NCBI GenBank assembly: GCA_050084515.1
Contig: CM114274.1
Span: 8,060,001 to 8,124,000 of the forward strand
Direction: 5' to 3'
Length of the DNA stretch: 64,000 nt
Source of the DNA: Blasia pusilla
Lineage: Eukaryota > Marchantiophyta > Marchantiopsida > Blasiales
A program made the position numbers and the translations under genes. Shown piece by piece: positions 1 through 11,257 of this stretch (position 1 is its first letter; each line of letters begins with the position of its first letter). Under the pieces are notes generated by a model. The model saw nothing but the letters and a program-made list of their open reading frames with translations, made no database searches and was not told where the DNA came from.

Positions 1-330
1 ACTTTCGGTGATTTGAAAGTTTTCAAAACTCAGATAAATTCGAAAATTACCAGAAACTTGGATAATCGCCGTAATTTTCATCTCTGTCAATGAATAAATT
101 GGGTTGACTTAGGGTGGAATGATGTGGTTTTCATCTATATCTTGGGCGAATGTCAAGTAATGGGAGAGTGTCTTTTTATTTGCAAACACTTCTCTTTTTG
201 CAAATGCCACACATTTTTTATTTCCAAGTGGTTTTGACAACTCAAGCAGACTTCCATAGGATATTTTCTTGTATCTCGTAAAATCCTGTCAGTATTGCCG
301 TCGTCGTAGGAGCTTTGGCTTAAAACCCCT

Positions 331-364
331 ACAGAGACGTGTCATACTTTAGACACGTCTCTGT
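331..364. repeat. Perfect 13-bp inverted repeat (hairpin)
   Basis: The left arm ACAGAGACGTGTC (331..343) and the right arm GACACGTCTCTGT (352..364) are exact reverse complements around an 8-nt loop. No poly-T terminator follows directly and no target duplication is evident. It could be a fold-back element or the inner part of a decayed TIR element. Confidence 0.8.
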
Positions 365-457
365 CCAGTGGTTTAATGGATGGTTTCTATCCTGACGAGT
401 ATCTTGGTAACAAGGCGGGGACAGGTTTGTTCACTCCTTCGTTTTTATCGGAGAGTT

Positions 458-590
458 AGAATTCTATTCGGTTTTTTTAAAACTTTGTCCTTCGGTTTCT
501 CTAAATAATACCAGGTCGTACGGTGTTTGTTTACCGGATTACAACTTTGTCCGGTTTATTTTACGGATTCAAAATTCTGTCCGGTCTGTA
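458..590. repeat. Degenerate ~50-bp tandem repeats
   Basis: Three imperfect units share the pattern 'cgg-T-rich-aaaacttTGTCC' at about 458..490, 533..560 and 563..585. The units recur with the core ACTTTGTCCGGTTT or close variants. They carry no coding potential and are probably a decayed tandem block or a subterminal transposon region. Confidence 0.4.
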
Positions 591-1653
591 TATTAATTTT
601 TAGTGTACTTCCCTCCGTTTTTACTCATACTTTCGAGGTACTTTACATGCCTTAAAATCTTTCATATGCGTCATCATTGCCCGCCATTATTATCCTAAGT
701 AGTCAAAATACATATAAAATGCTTATTCTAGAATTCTAATTTATATCATTATTACAGAGTGTTTTCTAAAATTCTTATTTACATTATTATTGGTGTTCCT
801 CAATGTAATATCTACATGTAATAAGGAAAAGATTGTCTTAACACCCACTAGCTTGTGGTACATGGAGTGCACATTAAGCACTTTCCCTTCTAATATACAA
901 TAAATTAAAAAAAACAATTGAAAACAAAATTTAGTTAATTAAACTATGTATTAACAACTGCAAAAAAAATCCTAAAAAATAAAAACTGATTATATATAAA
1001 TAAAAGATGGGATGGAAAATATGAAAAAAAAAAAAAAAGAAGAACAGAAAACAGCATATAAATGATTATTTGAACAATCCTCCACTCCTACAATTCAAAA
1101 CTGCATGAAAACAAGTTATAATCCACATGTTCCCTTTCTTGAATATGTTTACCTCATGCGAAAGGAAGTGCGAGCTTGAATTAAAGGTGAGGGTGGTGAG
1201 CAAACGACCATGAGACTCGCACGCGAAGTGTAGCCTCAATGTAGTCTATATGCCAAGTGTAGGATAAATGCCGAAAACCCATGCTAAGTGCGAGTAATTG
1301 CCGGCGAGTGCATGCCACAAGGTTGCAAGCACACACTTCCTCATACATGCGATGGACATGTCGGATTGATCACCCACTCAGATGTTTTTACTACCCAAAT
1401 TGCCTATGCAATCTCGGAGCCTCATGAATATGGGTGTTTTACTAGTGGATAATCTTGATAATGTAAGGTATCTCGACTATTTATGCTAACATATCGATCT
1501 TTCTTATTCATAGTGAGTGTTCCAAGGTTGCTATATATTGTAACATTCACAAATAATAAATGGTAAAATTTTCATAGATTTCATGTATCTATGTATCTAA
1601 TTATCGTTCTTGTACATTTTTCTGTGAGTTATCCAAATATTTTTTGGGTGGGG

Positions 1654-3054
1654 TTAGTATTTGCTTGTAGTCATGATCAAAGCGATAGAACTCCAATAGA
1701 TCATGAAAGAATATTGGAAATAAGTACAAGTGGAAGGTAAAATATTGTAACTATCTCTTTGCTCCAACTGATCGATGCGCGTAAGGTGCGCTGCATCGGA
1801 TGCACGTCCTCCATCTCCAATGACTGGTGATGGCACACTACCACCACAATCATCCACCACTTGATTCCACCAACTCTCTCGCCCCCAAGTCCTCTACCTA
1901 CCTCTGGACGTACCTCCCGGAGAAGATCATAACACCTATCCCTAGTGTGACCATATCAATGACAATGAGCACACTGTAACTCTAGTGGGGCCATCCTCTA
2001 TGGCTCCTGAGCAATCGGAGGTGCCCGTGGCCCTCTCCCATGCTGTGGGCAGTCTCTCTGCCTATGTGGCCCACCACACGTCCAACAAGCCAACCCTGGT
2101 CCGTGCTGGGAAACATATGTCGGTACGGGCCATTGCCTCATCGGATCACGATACCCGCCCTGCTCTTTGGGCCGATCGGCCCGCTCCAGTGGTACTGTTG
2201 CATGCTGGGACACCTGTGGGTCTACTCCTACTCATTGACCCATTGAATCCTGCGAAAATTCCATGGTCACCACCTGCTCCTCACTCATGTTGAGCTCTAC
2301 ACGCTCAGACAACTCGAAGACCACCTTCAATGTGGGCATCGCCGTGTGAAGCAACATCGCATCCCAAACTCTCCTTCGTAGCTCCTCATCCAACACCCCG
2401 TACCAATACTGCACTGACTGTGCCATATGTGGCAACGACCAACCGTCGCATGCGTGTGAACGCCATCCTCAGACTCTCACCCGATCTCCGCTGAAAATCG
2501 TGTAGACTCTTCAGCTTGGCCGTCCGCACGCCATGATAGCTCCTCCCCAACTGTCAGAAAAATTCCACTGTAGGACTGAAGCTCAATGTTCCTCTACCAC
2601 GAGAGGTCTCTGCCACCTCACCACTCTCACTACCATCCTCTCCATCTAGTCCCCGGGATCATGGTGAAGGTCTCTCCGCTCTCACTGTCCCATCATACGC
2701 CTTGCGGCCACTAGTGGACACATACCCTGGAGCCCAATACACCCTCCAAGCATCGATCTCTACAGAGTATAGAGATCGGAACTCCATGTAATCATCCATC
2801 GGCGGACCCTCCAAGTGTTGGAACAACCCCTTTCATGCCATAAAAGGATTGAACCACGTAGGGGTTCGTATCTCTTGGAAGGCGCACCACGTGTCGAACT
2901 CCTGGATGAAATCATCTAGATCTATGGTGCCTACCACACCCGAGAAACGATGCATGCCCGGGTGGCCCATGTCGTCCATCTCTCTCCACGTATCATTGTC
3001 CACGTCCGTGATCTCGTCACCAGACCCGATGTCTAGTGATGACGATCTAGCCAC
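1654..3054 (-). pseudogene. Ty3/gypsy gag remnant (capsid plus CCHC knuckle), copy 1
   Basis: Read on the minus strand, 3054..2833 gives a capsid-like segment containing FSGVVGTIDLDDFIQEFDTW, typical of the N-terminal gag capsid of plant Ty3/gypsy elements. The frame then decays with stops and shifts through about 2800..2440. At 2435..2232 it gives VLDEELRRRVWDAM and a following SERVELNM helix, again gag-like. At 2213..1998 lies a zinc knuckle (CWTCGGPHRQRDC, C-x2-C-x3-H-x4-C). The last open piece ends at 1654. Gag packages element RNA in cytoplasmic virus-like particles. This copy is broken into at least four pieces and cannot be functional. The upstream leader matches that of the gypsy copy at 42-44 kb, so both belong to one family. 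Confidence 0.75.
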
Positions 3055-3059
3055 GGATG

Positions 3060-3950
3060 GGAGTCGGGGTGGTTCCTCACTCGAAACCCTCGATATCTAC
3101 CACTACATGTACTACCATGTTCTTCCAAACCCTAGAAGAACAACGTGATGACAACCATGTCTCACCCGCTCAAGCACTCAAACTCACCAAGAGTCTCCCC
3201 CACTCCTCACTAGCTCACCTACGCTAATGGTAGTCCCGTGACGACACACGCGGCCTCACGCACACTCAACACTAAGGCTCACCATGAGCCTCCCAACTAA
3301 CTCACCTAAACCACTGACACTCTCGGGTCATACACGTGACCCCTACTCGAAAACCTCCCTATATCCACCAACATGCTACACATGAAAGGAGTCTACACTC
3401 GTCACCATAACTGCATCCATCTACCACCAACAACTACCCAATATCCATCACTCTCATCACACAAGATAAGTGCGGGAAAAGGGACTCGAATGGGTAACCT
3501 GATCACGCCCTCCAACCTACGGCACCATCGACACTCACTCCTCCATGTGATATGACAATCTCCGCAGCCCGACACTCTCCTCGAACAACATGTCGAACCT
3601 CCCATCAGCATTGGCGTGTATGTCTCCATGAGAATCCTCGCAAATCCCAGCCATGCCCGCAACACATCACGTCCAAAAAATCTCTCCGCCCACCCCCAGA
3701 CGCGCCTCGCAACCTCAACTCAACCCCATACGAACTCAACCATGTTAGTCCGTCTATTACGTCACCCGTGCCTCTACCACATCGCTCGTTGGGGGGGGGG
3801 TCGCCTCCCCGCTCGACTTCCGTCCGCCTCCATCCCGTCCCAACCTTCCGTCCGCCTCCGCCCTGTCCCGGTCTTTTGTCCACCTGCTACCTAACCCTAA
3901 ACTCCTTAACTACGCGGGGCCCTATACACCACTCCCGCTTAATCTCCTCT
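3060..3950 (-). mobile_element. Untranslated leader of gypsy copy 1
   Basis: On the minus strand this stretch shares blocks with the leader of copy 2. For example, the reverse complement around 3480..3500 reads AGGTTACCCATTC, as does the plus strand near 43534..43546, with similar flanks. Many short ORFs cross the region on both strands, but they are low-complexity Pro/His/Arg-rich frames without domains. A run of ten or more G occurs near 3790. I take it as the 5' leader preceding gag. Confidence 0.5.
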
Positions 3951-3989
3951 AGCAGGTGGTATTAGCTGATCAGGAGGGTTTGGGAGAGG

Positions 3990-4321
3990 AGCACACATGT
4001 GGAGGACATTCCCGTAGTGGATAGTCCCACGGAGAGACATGCCAGGGTGGGTGTCTCTTCCCATGGTGCGGATCTGTGTTATCGGTGTTGGGGACAAGTG
4101 TTGAGATGCGTGGAATGTAGACAAGCTCGTGAGGCAGGCATGGAGCCGTGCCTATGTTGGGATCAAGGTACGAGAGTGTTAGATCTCTTCGGAGAGATCA
4201 ACACGACGGGTTGCTGTAGTGTGGCAGTGTTGCGGGGATGGCGGCATCAATGGTGCTAGATGTATATAGGATGGTAGATCATGTCAGATACATAGGTGTT
4301 TACTATTTGGAGTTAGGGGGA
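3990..4321 (+). pseudogene. Cytosine-5 DNA methyltransferase fragment (motif I) with Cys-rich N-terminal segment
   Basis: The plus-strand frame 3999..4259 encodes a Cys-rich stretch with paired cysteines (CYRC, CVEC, CLC). It is followed by TRVLDLFGEINTTGC, which matches the SAM-binding motif I of C5 methyltransferases (DLFxGxxT). The equivalent in gypsy copy 2 is RVLDLFEG at about 47950. After motif I the frame shifts and the similarity stops at the LTR edge at 4322. The fragment runs opposite to the surrounding gag, LTR and integrase pieces, so it was inverted or inserted separately. No catalytic Cys motif (PCQ) remains. The Cys-rich part may be a zinc-binding module ahead of the methyltransferase. 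Confidence 0.55.
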
Positions 4322-4962
4322 TGTCGTGCGCATTCACATCGCTACACAACATACATCGCTGTCATCGAACACACACACAAACACACACGATCCCATGCTA
4401 ACTCATGGCATCCATGCACAGAGGCGAGAAGTACCAAAATATCCCCAATAAAGTAAGATCCAATCTCTCTCTACATCATCTCACACCATAGCTCTCAAAG
4501 GTGTGCACTCTCTCTCATGTCAAACCAAACCCACTCTCCTAATGAGAGGCTTGGGTTACACTCACAAGGCAAGGGACCATAGCTCCGCCGCCTCATACCA
4601 AGAGGTTCAACAAAGAGAGAATGAGCTCTCAAGCTCTCTCTCCTTGAGGTATACCCCTCTCCTCTCCCAAGCTCTCTCCAAGGTAACCTATTCTCCCAAG
4701 TCACCTCCTTGGCTCTTGACCTCATATAGGAGATCAACGGCCACTTACCAAAAATATAAAGTCGATCATATACTCAAAATGGTACTTACCTAAAATAGTA
4801 AGTCTCTCAATATGGCTCCAAATGAGCTGAAACGAAGGGGAAACTTGCTCTCTCAGGTTTCTCGGGGCCTCAAGAGGTCATCCTCGACCTCGTGGGCCTG
4901 TCCTCCACTACTCGTGCAGACGCTCTGCTAGATCCCACTGATCTATCCTAACAGTCCTGACA
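4322..4962 (-). mobile_element. Ty3/gypsy LTR (copy 1, minus orientation, ~641 bp)
   Basis: On the minus strand this segment begins TGTCAGGACTG and ends GCGCACGACA, giving the TG..CA ends and short inverted TGTC/GACA termini expected of an LTR. It aligns along its length with 52642..53267 and, for its first ~515 bp, with 41718..42231. Shared blocks include TTGGAGCCATATTGAGA and a GAGAGAGAGCTTGAGAGCTC-type segment. It lies directly downstream of the integrase/PHD reading frame, as a 3' LTR should. ORFs inside it are repeats of one another in all three copies and are not genes. Confidence 0.85.
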
Positions 4963-5105
4963 GTTGTCGTTCGCATACACATCGCTACACAACATACATC
5001 GATGTCATCGAACACACACACACACAAACACACACGATGCCATGCTAACTCATGGCATCCATACACAAAGGCGAGAAGTACCAAAATATCTCCAATTGCC
5101 CCCCT
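4963..5105 (-). repeat. Inner duplicate of the LTR 3' end, preceded by a polypurine tract
   Basis: On the minus strand, 5093..4963 (GGAGATATTTTGGTACTTCTCG ... GCGAACGACAAC) repeats the last ~125 bp of the adjacent LTR. Directly upstream is AGGGGGGC (5105..5098), a candidate polypurine tract for plus-strand priming. The same arrangement exists at 52515..52640. It makes the true LTR edge ambiguous: either the LTR starts at 4962 (TGTC) or just after the purine tract. Confidence 0.7.
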
Positions 5106-5282
5106 AGCTGGTGGTTAGGTCCCTCTAACTTCAGATAGCCATCTATCCCTACCTACCACGGCATACATCTCTAGGACGCTAAGAGCAGAAAGGCCAGGTG
5201 CTCATGTGGCCCCATCGTTAGTCGCCTTCGTGTCATCCATGTCACAGAAAAAGTCGGAATCGAAACCTACCTAGTATCTCCT

Positions 5283-5609
5283 CTATGTACATCTGGGACA
5301 CATCCATCGTCCGCGAGGAACCTTAGTGAGAGGTGGCGTTAGACATGCCATATGCCAACCTCTCGAACATCCATCACAGATTAGCATCGTGGCCGCACCA
5401 CGAGCAGAACCACACAACATACAACTCAAGCCTGCAGGAACTACTCCTGAGCTCGGATCTAATGTACCATCAATGTTAGGAAGGTGACATGGCGCACAAT
5501 TACGCACATGGTCCTTCCATACCATACCATCGCGTCCCTCCAGCAAGAGAACATCGGAGGGCAAAACGTCACGCACTCTCAGGATAGTGCGCCTTGCAGT
5601 CACATCCAA
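5283..5609 (-). pseudogene. PHD finger at the C-terminus of a gypsy polyprotein (copy 1, motif intact)
   Basis: The C-terminal segment of the polyprotein contains CMLCGSARGAATMLICDGC, then GWHMAC, then RWMCPRC and a stop. This is a complete C4HC3 PHD finger: CxxC, CxxC, H-x2-C, CxxC, with the aromatic Trp before the last pair. PHD fingers bind the histone H3 tail, reading its N-terminus or methylated lysine 4. Placed after integrase it takes the position held by a chromodomain in chromovirus integrases, so a role in choosing insertion sites is plausible inference. It shares a reading frame family with the integrase upstream (5700..6284), separated by two stops (CAG to TAG and TGG to TGA). The PHD itself is undamaged. 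Confidence 0.85.
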
Positions 5610-5699
5610 CGCCTTGCAGTAGACATAATCTCCCTGATGAAACCTCCGGATAGTTGGTCAATAACCGCCACCCCGAATAGTCGCATACCTCAATGTATG

Positions 5700-6284
5700 C
5701 TAGGCAATCGCCAAGTTCTCGAACGCCATGGGCATCACTCTCCGAAACAACTCAGCCCTCTGAGAACATGCTCGCATCCATTCATCTGGGTCATCAAGGT
5801 CCAAGACCTCACCAGCATCTCGATGAATGGCCGCAGGTAAATCTGGCTCTCGGCCATAAAGTAGCAAGTATGGTGAAAAAGATGCTAAGGATGCTTGCCT
5901 GTTGAATCTGTATCCCATCGCCAACCACGGCAACTGGAGGTCCCAATCTCGTAGGTGACCTCTCTGCAAGCCATACTTTCGTAAACCCCTCTTCACCGTC
6001 TGCGCAACTCTCTCTGCTAATCCATCCGCCTCAGGATGATCTCGCGAAGTCGTGCGGTGGTCGATCAGCGCCTGATCACACAAGGCCTGGAACTCACCGC
6101 AAAACTCAGTACCCTGGTCTGTCAACACCTCAACCACTACGCCATAATGACTCAGCACTCTGTCAAGGAAGGCATAAGCTACTCCCTCACTCGCTTTGTC
6201 AGGAAATGCAACCAACTCGATCCACTCCGAGAAGTGCTCGACCATCACCAACACATAACGACTGTGACGCTCCGTCAAAGGCAA
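5700..6284 (-). pseudogene. Ty3/gypsy integrase core, 5'-truncated (copy 1)
   Basis: The minus-strand frame gives the retroviral-type integrase core: ERHSRYVLVMVEHFSEWIEL around the first metal-binding region, then LTDQGTEFCGEF (second Asp), then DHPEADGLAERVAQTVKRGL (catalytic Glu). GYRFNRQ and LLYGREPDLP follow, both typical of plant Ty3/gypsy integrases. The N-terminal HHCC zinc domain, RNase H and RT are missing: similarity stops abruptly at about 6290, so this copy is truncated at its 5' side. The frame ends at a TAG where the parallel sequence has CAG. It is more than 80 percent similar by eye to 51300..51870. Confidence 0.9.
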
Positions 6285-6937
6285 AGATTACACAAGGGTT
6301 TTCCTTATGGTATGCTCTTTCCTCAAGGTCGTGTGCAAGATGGCATCTAGCGACAACAACTCAAGGTCACGAGGTAAACAACAAGCTACGTAGACTAGTC
6401 ATTCTATGACATTCATGCAACAGGCTCATCAAGTTGAGGCCGGGGGATATCAATAGCTCAAAAGTCGACAGTTGCGTTTGTCCAATTTAAGGGTAATTTC
6501 AATACCATTGGCGAAAAATTTCAGCATTTAGTCGAACTTAGGCAAGGAAGGGGTTAATTCTGATTTTGGTTCTTAATGTAAGTAGGGTAGGGTCAAATCT
6601 ACAAAAAAAGTGGAAATTTTTGTTTAAAGTCGAAAGGGTAGGGTTAAATCCCCATTGCCATGTGTCACTCTCCTATTGGTCAATATATATATATATATAT
6701 TGGAATTAATATGTCTAATATTTTCCTAATAAATATAACATCAATAAAAAAAATTCTAAAGTTGTAAATAGTCAAAAGTAGGAAGTACCCAACTCTTGGA
6801 AGATCTTCCCACCGACATAAGACTATTAATCTACTAATCTTAAAACATATGCTGCAAGACTAAAACTATGACTAAAGTAATAAAACAAGATTAATTCCTA
6901 GCTTCATCTTAAATTACAAATTTTTGTAGCCTTTGGA
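6285..6937. other. AT-rich junk between gypsy fragment and tandem array
   Basis: No recognisable coding sequence. A short (AT)n/TATA run sits near 6684..6702. The segment marks the breakpoint where the integrase copy is truncated. Confidence 0.5.
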
Positions 6938-8265
6938 TAGAGCTCAAAAATTTTAAGGGCTCAGTCCCTAGTGATGCATGAATCATTTTGAACAGTGCAG
7001 ATCTTTCAACTTAAGCTCCAAGATTAAGGACACAATGGAAGACCACATTTGTCATTCTCCATTTTTAATTCAACCTCTAGAAGGATATTTAGAGAAATTT
7101 CTTTCCCCCTTGGTTTATTATGCCCAAGGACATTTGTCAACAAAGTTTTGGTATTTATGGAAATTATGGAAGAAAACAAAGGTAAGAATGAGGAGAAGAA
7201 GAAGAGGAGTGAAAGTGTCGATGCACTGAGCATTTCTTTGTTTTCATCCTTGATATTGGTCCAACAATATATTGCACCATCGGATTAAGCTCGAACTTTA
7301 TGGTCTAGTCCCTAGGGATGCATACATAATTTTTAACGGTTTAGATCTTTCAACTTAAGCTCCAAGATTAAGACATAATGGAAGATCACATTTGTCATTC
7401 TCCATTTTTAATCAACCTCTAGAAAGACATTTGGAGAGATTTCTTTCCCCCTTGGTTTATCAGGCCCAAGGATATTTTTTGACAAAGTTTTGGTATTTAT
7501 GGCGTTGTGGAAGAAAATAAAATTGAGAATGAGGAGAATAAAGAAGAAGAAGAGGAGTGAAAGTGTTGATGCACTTGACATTTCTTAGTTTTCATCCTCA
7601 ATCTTGGTCCAACAATATATTGCAATATCTGATTGAGCTCAAACTTGAAGGGTTGGTCCCTAGTGATTCATAAATCCTTGTGAACAGTTCAGATCTTTCA
7701 ACTTAAGCTCCAAGATCAAGGAAACAAGGAAGACCATATTAGTCATTCTCCATTTTTAATTCAACTTCTACAAGGGAATTTGGATAAATTTCTTTCTCCC
7801 TTGGTTAATCAGCCCAAGGACATTTGTCGACAAAGTTTTGGTATTTATGGCATTGTGGAAGAAAAAAAAGGTGAGAAGGAGGAGAAGGAAGATAAAGAAG
7901 AGGAGTGGAAGTGTCAATACACTCGGTATTTCTTAGTTTTCATCCTCGATCTTCGTCCAACAATATATTATACTGTCGGATTGAGCTCAAACTTGAAGGG
8001 CTAGTCCGTAGTGATTCATTCATTATTGTGAACGGTTTAGATCTTTCAACGTAAGGTCCAAGAATAAGGAAATAATTGAAGACCAAATTTTTCATTCTCC
8101 ATTTTTAATTCAACCTATAGAAGGGCATGTGGAGATTTTTTTCCCCCTCGGTTTATTAGGCCTAAGGACATTTCTCGACAAAGTTTTCGCATTTATGGCA
8201 TTGTGGAAGAAAACAAAGGTGAGAATGAGGAGAAGAAAGAGGAAGAAGAGGAGATGATAAACATA
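6938..8265. repeat. Tandem array of ~345-bp units (about 3.8 copies)
   Basis: Units start near 6938, 7281, 7629 and 7977 (spacings 343-348 bp). Each carries the landmarks 'gagctcaaacttgaaggg', 'agatctttcaacttaagctccaag', 'cattctccatttttaattcaacc', 'gacaaagttttggtatttatggc' and a purine-rich GAGGAGAAGAAGAGG segment. Copies differ by scattered substitutions and indels. Purine-strand ORFs within it are by-products of the GAA/GAG runs. No gene is evident. Confidence 0.9.
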
Positions 8266-11198
8266 GTGTGAATTATAATCAAATTAACGTAAGAGGATCA
8301 TTGGCTTCTTCTAATGGCATTCCTCATTGCTTATTGGATGTGGGAGTGGATTGCGAAGTATTATTTGAAGAAGATGTACCTATAGGAAGAACTAGCTAGA
8401 TATATAGTAGATGCAGCACATCTACAAGATTAGTGCCTTGGATTGGAAGAGTACAATAAATTCAAAAGACGTATGGTAGTTAGTGGGGTAGGGGTAGAGA
8501 AGTCATTGATTTGGAACATAGAATGGCTCCAAATAAAGAAGGATGTGTTTGTAGAGTTGTGTTCAATTGGTTTAGGCCAATAGGACCGATCAAAGATTTG
8601 AAATATTCTTATGATACAAATGATTTAGTTAAATGGTACATCTATTTTATGTCTTGTGACAATGATTGAAGATTTTTAATCCATAAATATTGTGTGGCAT
8701 TTACATCCCCATGACAAATCTGTATTAGATGAACATACGAGGCAATTGGAACCTCCCTTTTCATAAGTAAAAGTTTCTATTATGTCCATTTTTTTAATGC
8801 AAATATGGCATTCCAAGACACAAATCAAATTTAGTTTTGAAAGTACATACCAAGTAATATAGCGACCAAAATTTCAAGAACTTTTAGTCAAATTAATCAA
8901 GGTAGTGTCATATACCAATAAAGTTAATTTAAGGGTATTTTTTATTCGTTGTATTTATAGTTTTCCGACTAAAAAAAATCCGAAAAAAAAGTTTTAAAGG
9001 TGTATAAGGGTGGGGGCCAGTCGCACGTGGTATTAGAGGTGTATGAAGTGTGACATCTCCAAGAGTTGAGGCACCACACAATCAGCCAGATATCAGTACA
9101 ACCACTCAACATGTTGTAGGGGAATTTGGCGTCCCATCACACAATGCAGCCATTGGATCATCTAGTACTCATGTTGGTACAATTACACTTACCAAATTTC
9201 CATACTACATTGTTTCAACTCCTATATCTAACTACCCCACAGGTATCCACAAACTATATGGACTTTGCATTCATGATACTCAATGACATCGTGAGTATTC
9301 TAGAGGCCTATACACCAAAGTTTGTGCAACCTACAAAAAACAGATGCGCTTTTGTGACAACTTAGGCCTAGTTTTAGGTTGCATTCTAGGTTGAAAGGTG
9401 TTACCAACCGACAGATCCAAGCTACTATCATACAGGGAAAATATTGGGATCAAAAGTTCCGCCTACACAACAAAGACTGACCAACGATATGTACAGTCAA
9501 TCTACTACATCCCAATTTATGCACTTTCCTTTTTACATAATTTTGGATTATGCAATTATCCTCACTAGTACCAAATGATTCCACAATGGCTTATCTTCTT
9601 CCTCTTGGATACTCTTTTTTCAGGTATACAGAAAGAGGCACTACGATATAAGTAGGTTGAGTTCAAGGAAACAACCCTGATACGTGCCCAAGGCAATAGG
9701 GTTTTCAACATTGCCTCTCGTGGCATAAGACTAGACCAACTACGTACCCTCCAATATAAGTTCCACCTTATCCTTCACATGGTGATAGACGTGACGTCTA
9801 CTAAAGCAAGTCACTTGATTTCAAGGATGAAACTTGCTCACAACAGTGATGAACTACCAGATTTCACTCTGCCTTCCACAAATGAGCCATACATTGTACC
9901 CATCCTCCCAGACTTTTATATCGTTAAGACAAAAGTCATATCAACTAATATTGTGATAGACTTGGATACATTCCAGCCAAAAGCCCTTGCAAGTTCACAT
10001 ATATAGTTCTGAATATATAGCCCTCAATGGGGCTTCTAAAGGAATAGTTTGGATTTGAAATTTACTTGTTGAGATAGGATTTCCACATTGAACTCCGAAA
10101 ATTCTTTATGAAGACAATCAAGTTGTAATTCAACTATCAAATAAATTTTCTCCAATTCCAAAATCCAAAAATTGGATCTAAGATTATTCTTCATATCATA
10201 ACACATTCAACAACAAATGATTTCTCCACAAGAATGTAGATCCTCAGTTTAGGCTACTGATGTTTTAATTACAAGACTATGTAAAGACCATCTTTATTCT
10301 TTACTCTAGTGCAACAACTTTAGGTAGTGAATCCAGACTACTTAATATGTTGACACATTCGGGTGTATCCAGCTTAGCAAAGAGTGCATTTGTTGGAGAG
10401 AGAAAGTACATGTATAGTAATACATGTATATATATATAATAATATATTGTAATACCTATCATACAATCATAGCCTTGCCACCACACAGACACAGACACCT
10501 TAGCAGCTTTGCAATAGCAACATATGCAAGAGATACAGAGAGAGAGGATTGGATATGAGAGAAGAATATAGGTGGATTTTCACCTTGAGAGCACCAATGG
10601 CGTGCAATTTCAGAGTAGTGCAACTTCTCTACCTAGCAAGAGAGGAGAAGATCACAATAATGTGGCTTCTCCGAGCAGCTTCTATGTGGTAGATGAGAGC
10701 TATGTGGCTTCTCCGCGCAACTTCAGAGTAGACAAATTTGAAATGAAATCAATTTCAGAGCAATAAGATTCTAGAGCGATGCGGCTTTTCCAAAATATTT
10801 CACAGCAAGACGTTCTTCTCTTCATAGCAATACGGCTTCAATGCTTCTCTCTCATTGTCCACTTCAAGTAACACGTTCTTCTCAAAGCAACGACAAAGCA
10901 ATGCGGCTTGGTGAAATCTCTAACTGATCGGTTTTGCACACTTTCTCTCTCCCACTTTGTGCAGTCAGAGTCAGAGGCCACCCATGAAGCTTTCAGGGAG
11001 ATGGAGCTGCAACCGGAAGCCATTTTCCACAATCATAAAGCAAACCGTTGGTGGCTTCCACTATTGGGCTATTCGAGTTGCAAAGGCCTTCTCCTTGTTT
11101 CTTGTGTTTAAGTGACGAGAGTGGAAGAAGTTATAGCAACATCAATCAGCTGATTCTACTTCGACATAACCAAAGGCACAGAATGATGCATGAGTCAC

Positions 11199-11200
<2 letters not shown>
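8266..11200. other. Unassigned AT-rich region with retroelement-like scraps
   Basis: No protein domain is recognised. Two features hint at decayed elements. The segment at 9029..9040 reads TGGTATTAGAGG, close to the usual initiator-tRNA-Met primer-binding site TGGTATCAGAGC, with a short ORF following. The segment 10600..10930 has irregular repeats of ATGTGGCTTCTCC or ATGCGGCTT-like motifs every ~45-70 bp. Short frames at 9050..9365 and 9779..10006 show no known motif. Confidence 0.4.

Positions 11201-11201
<1 letters not shown>

Positions 11202-11253
<52 letters not shown>
11202..11253. repeat. (GA)n microsatellite
   Basis: About 26 uninterrupted GA dinucleotides. A small Arg/Glu-alternating ORF here is an artefact of the repeat. 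Confidence 0.97.

Positions 11254-11257
<4 letters not shown>

Larger units (their letters stand above)
1..1653. other. AT-rich intergenic DNA, no gene seen
   Basis: No open frame with recognisable protein similarity is present. The stretch holds a perfect hairpin (331..364), a cluster of degenerate repeats (about 458..590), and homopurine or homopyrimidine runs such as the A-run near 1024..1040. I see no exon with a recognisable domain. Confidence 0.6.

Noticed and set aside
9029-9365. Start of a separate LTR retrotransposon (PBS-like TGGTATTAGAGG plus ORF)
   Set aside because: No flanking LTR pair and no gag or pol motif could be found. Noted only as a scrap.
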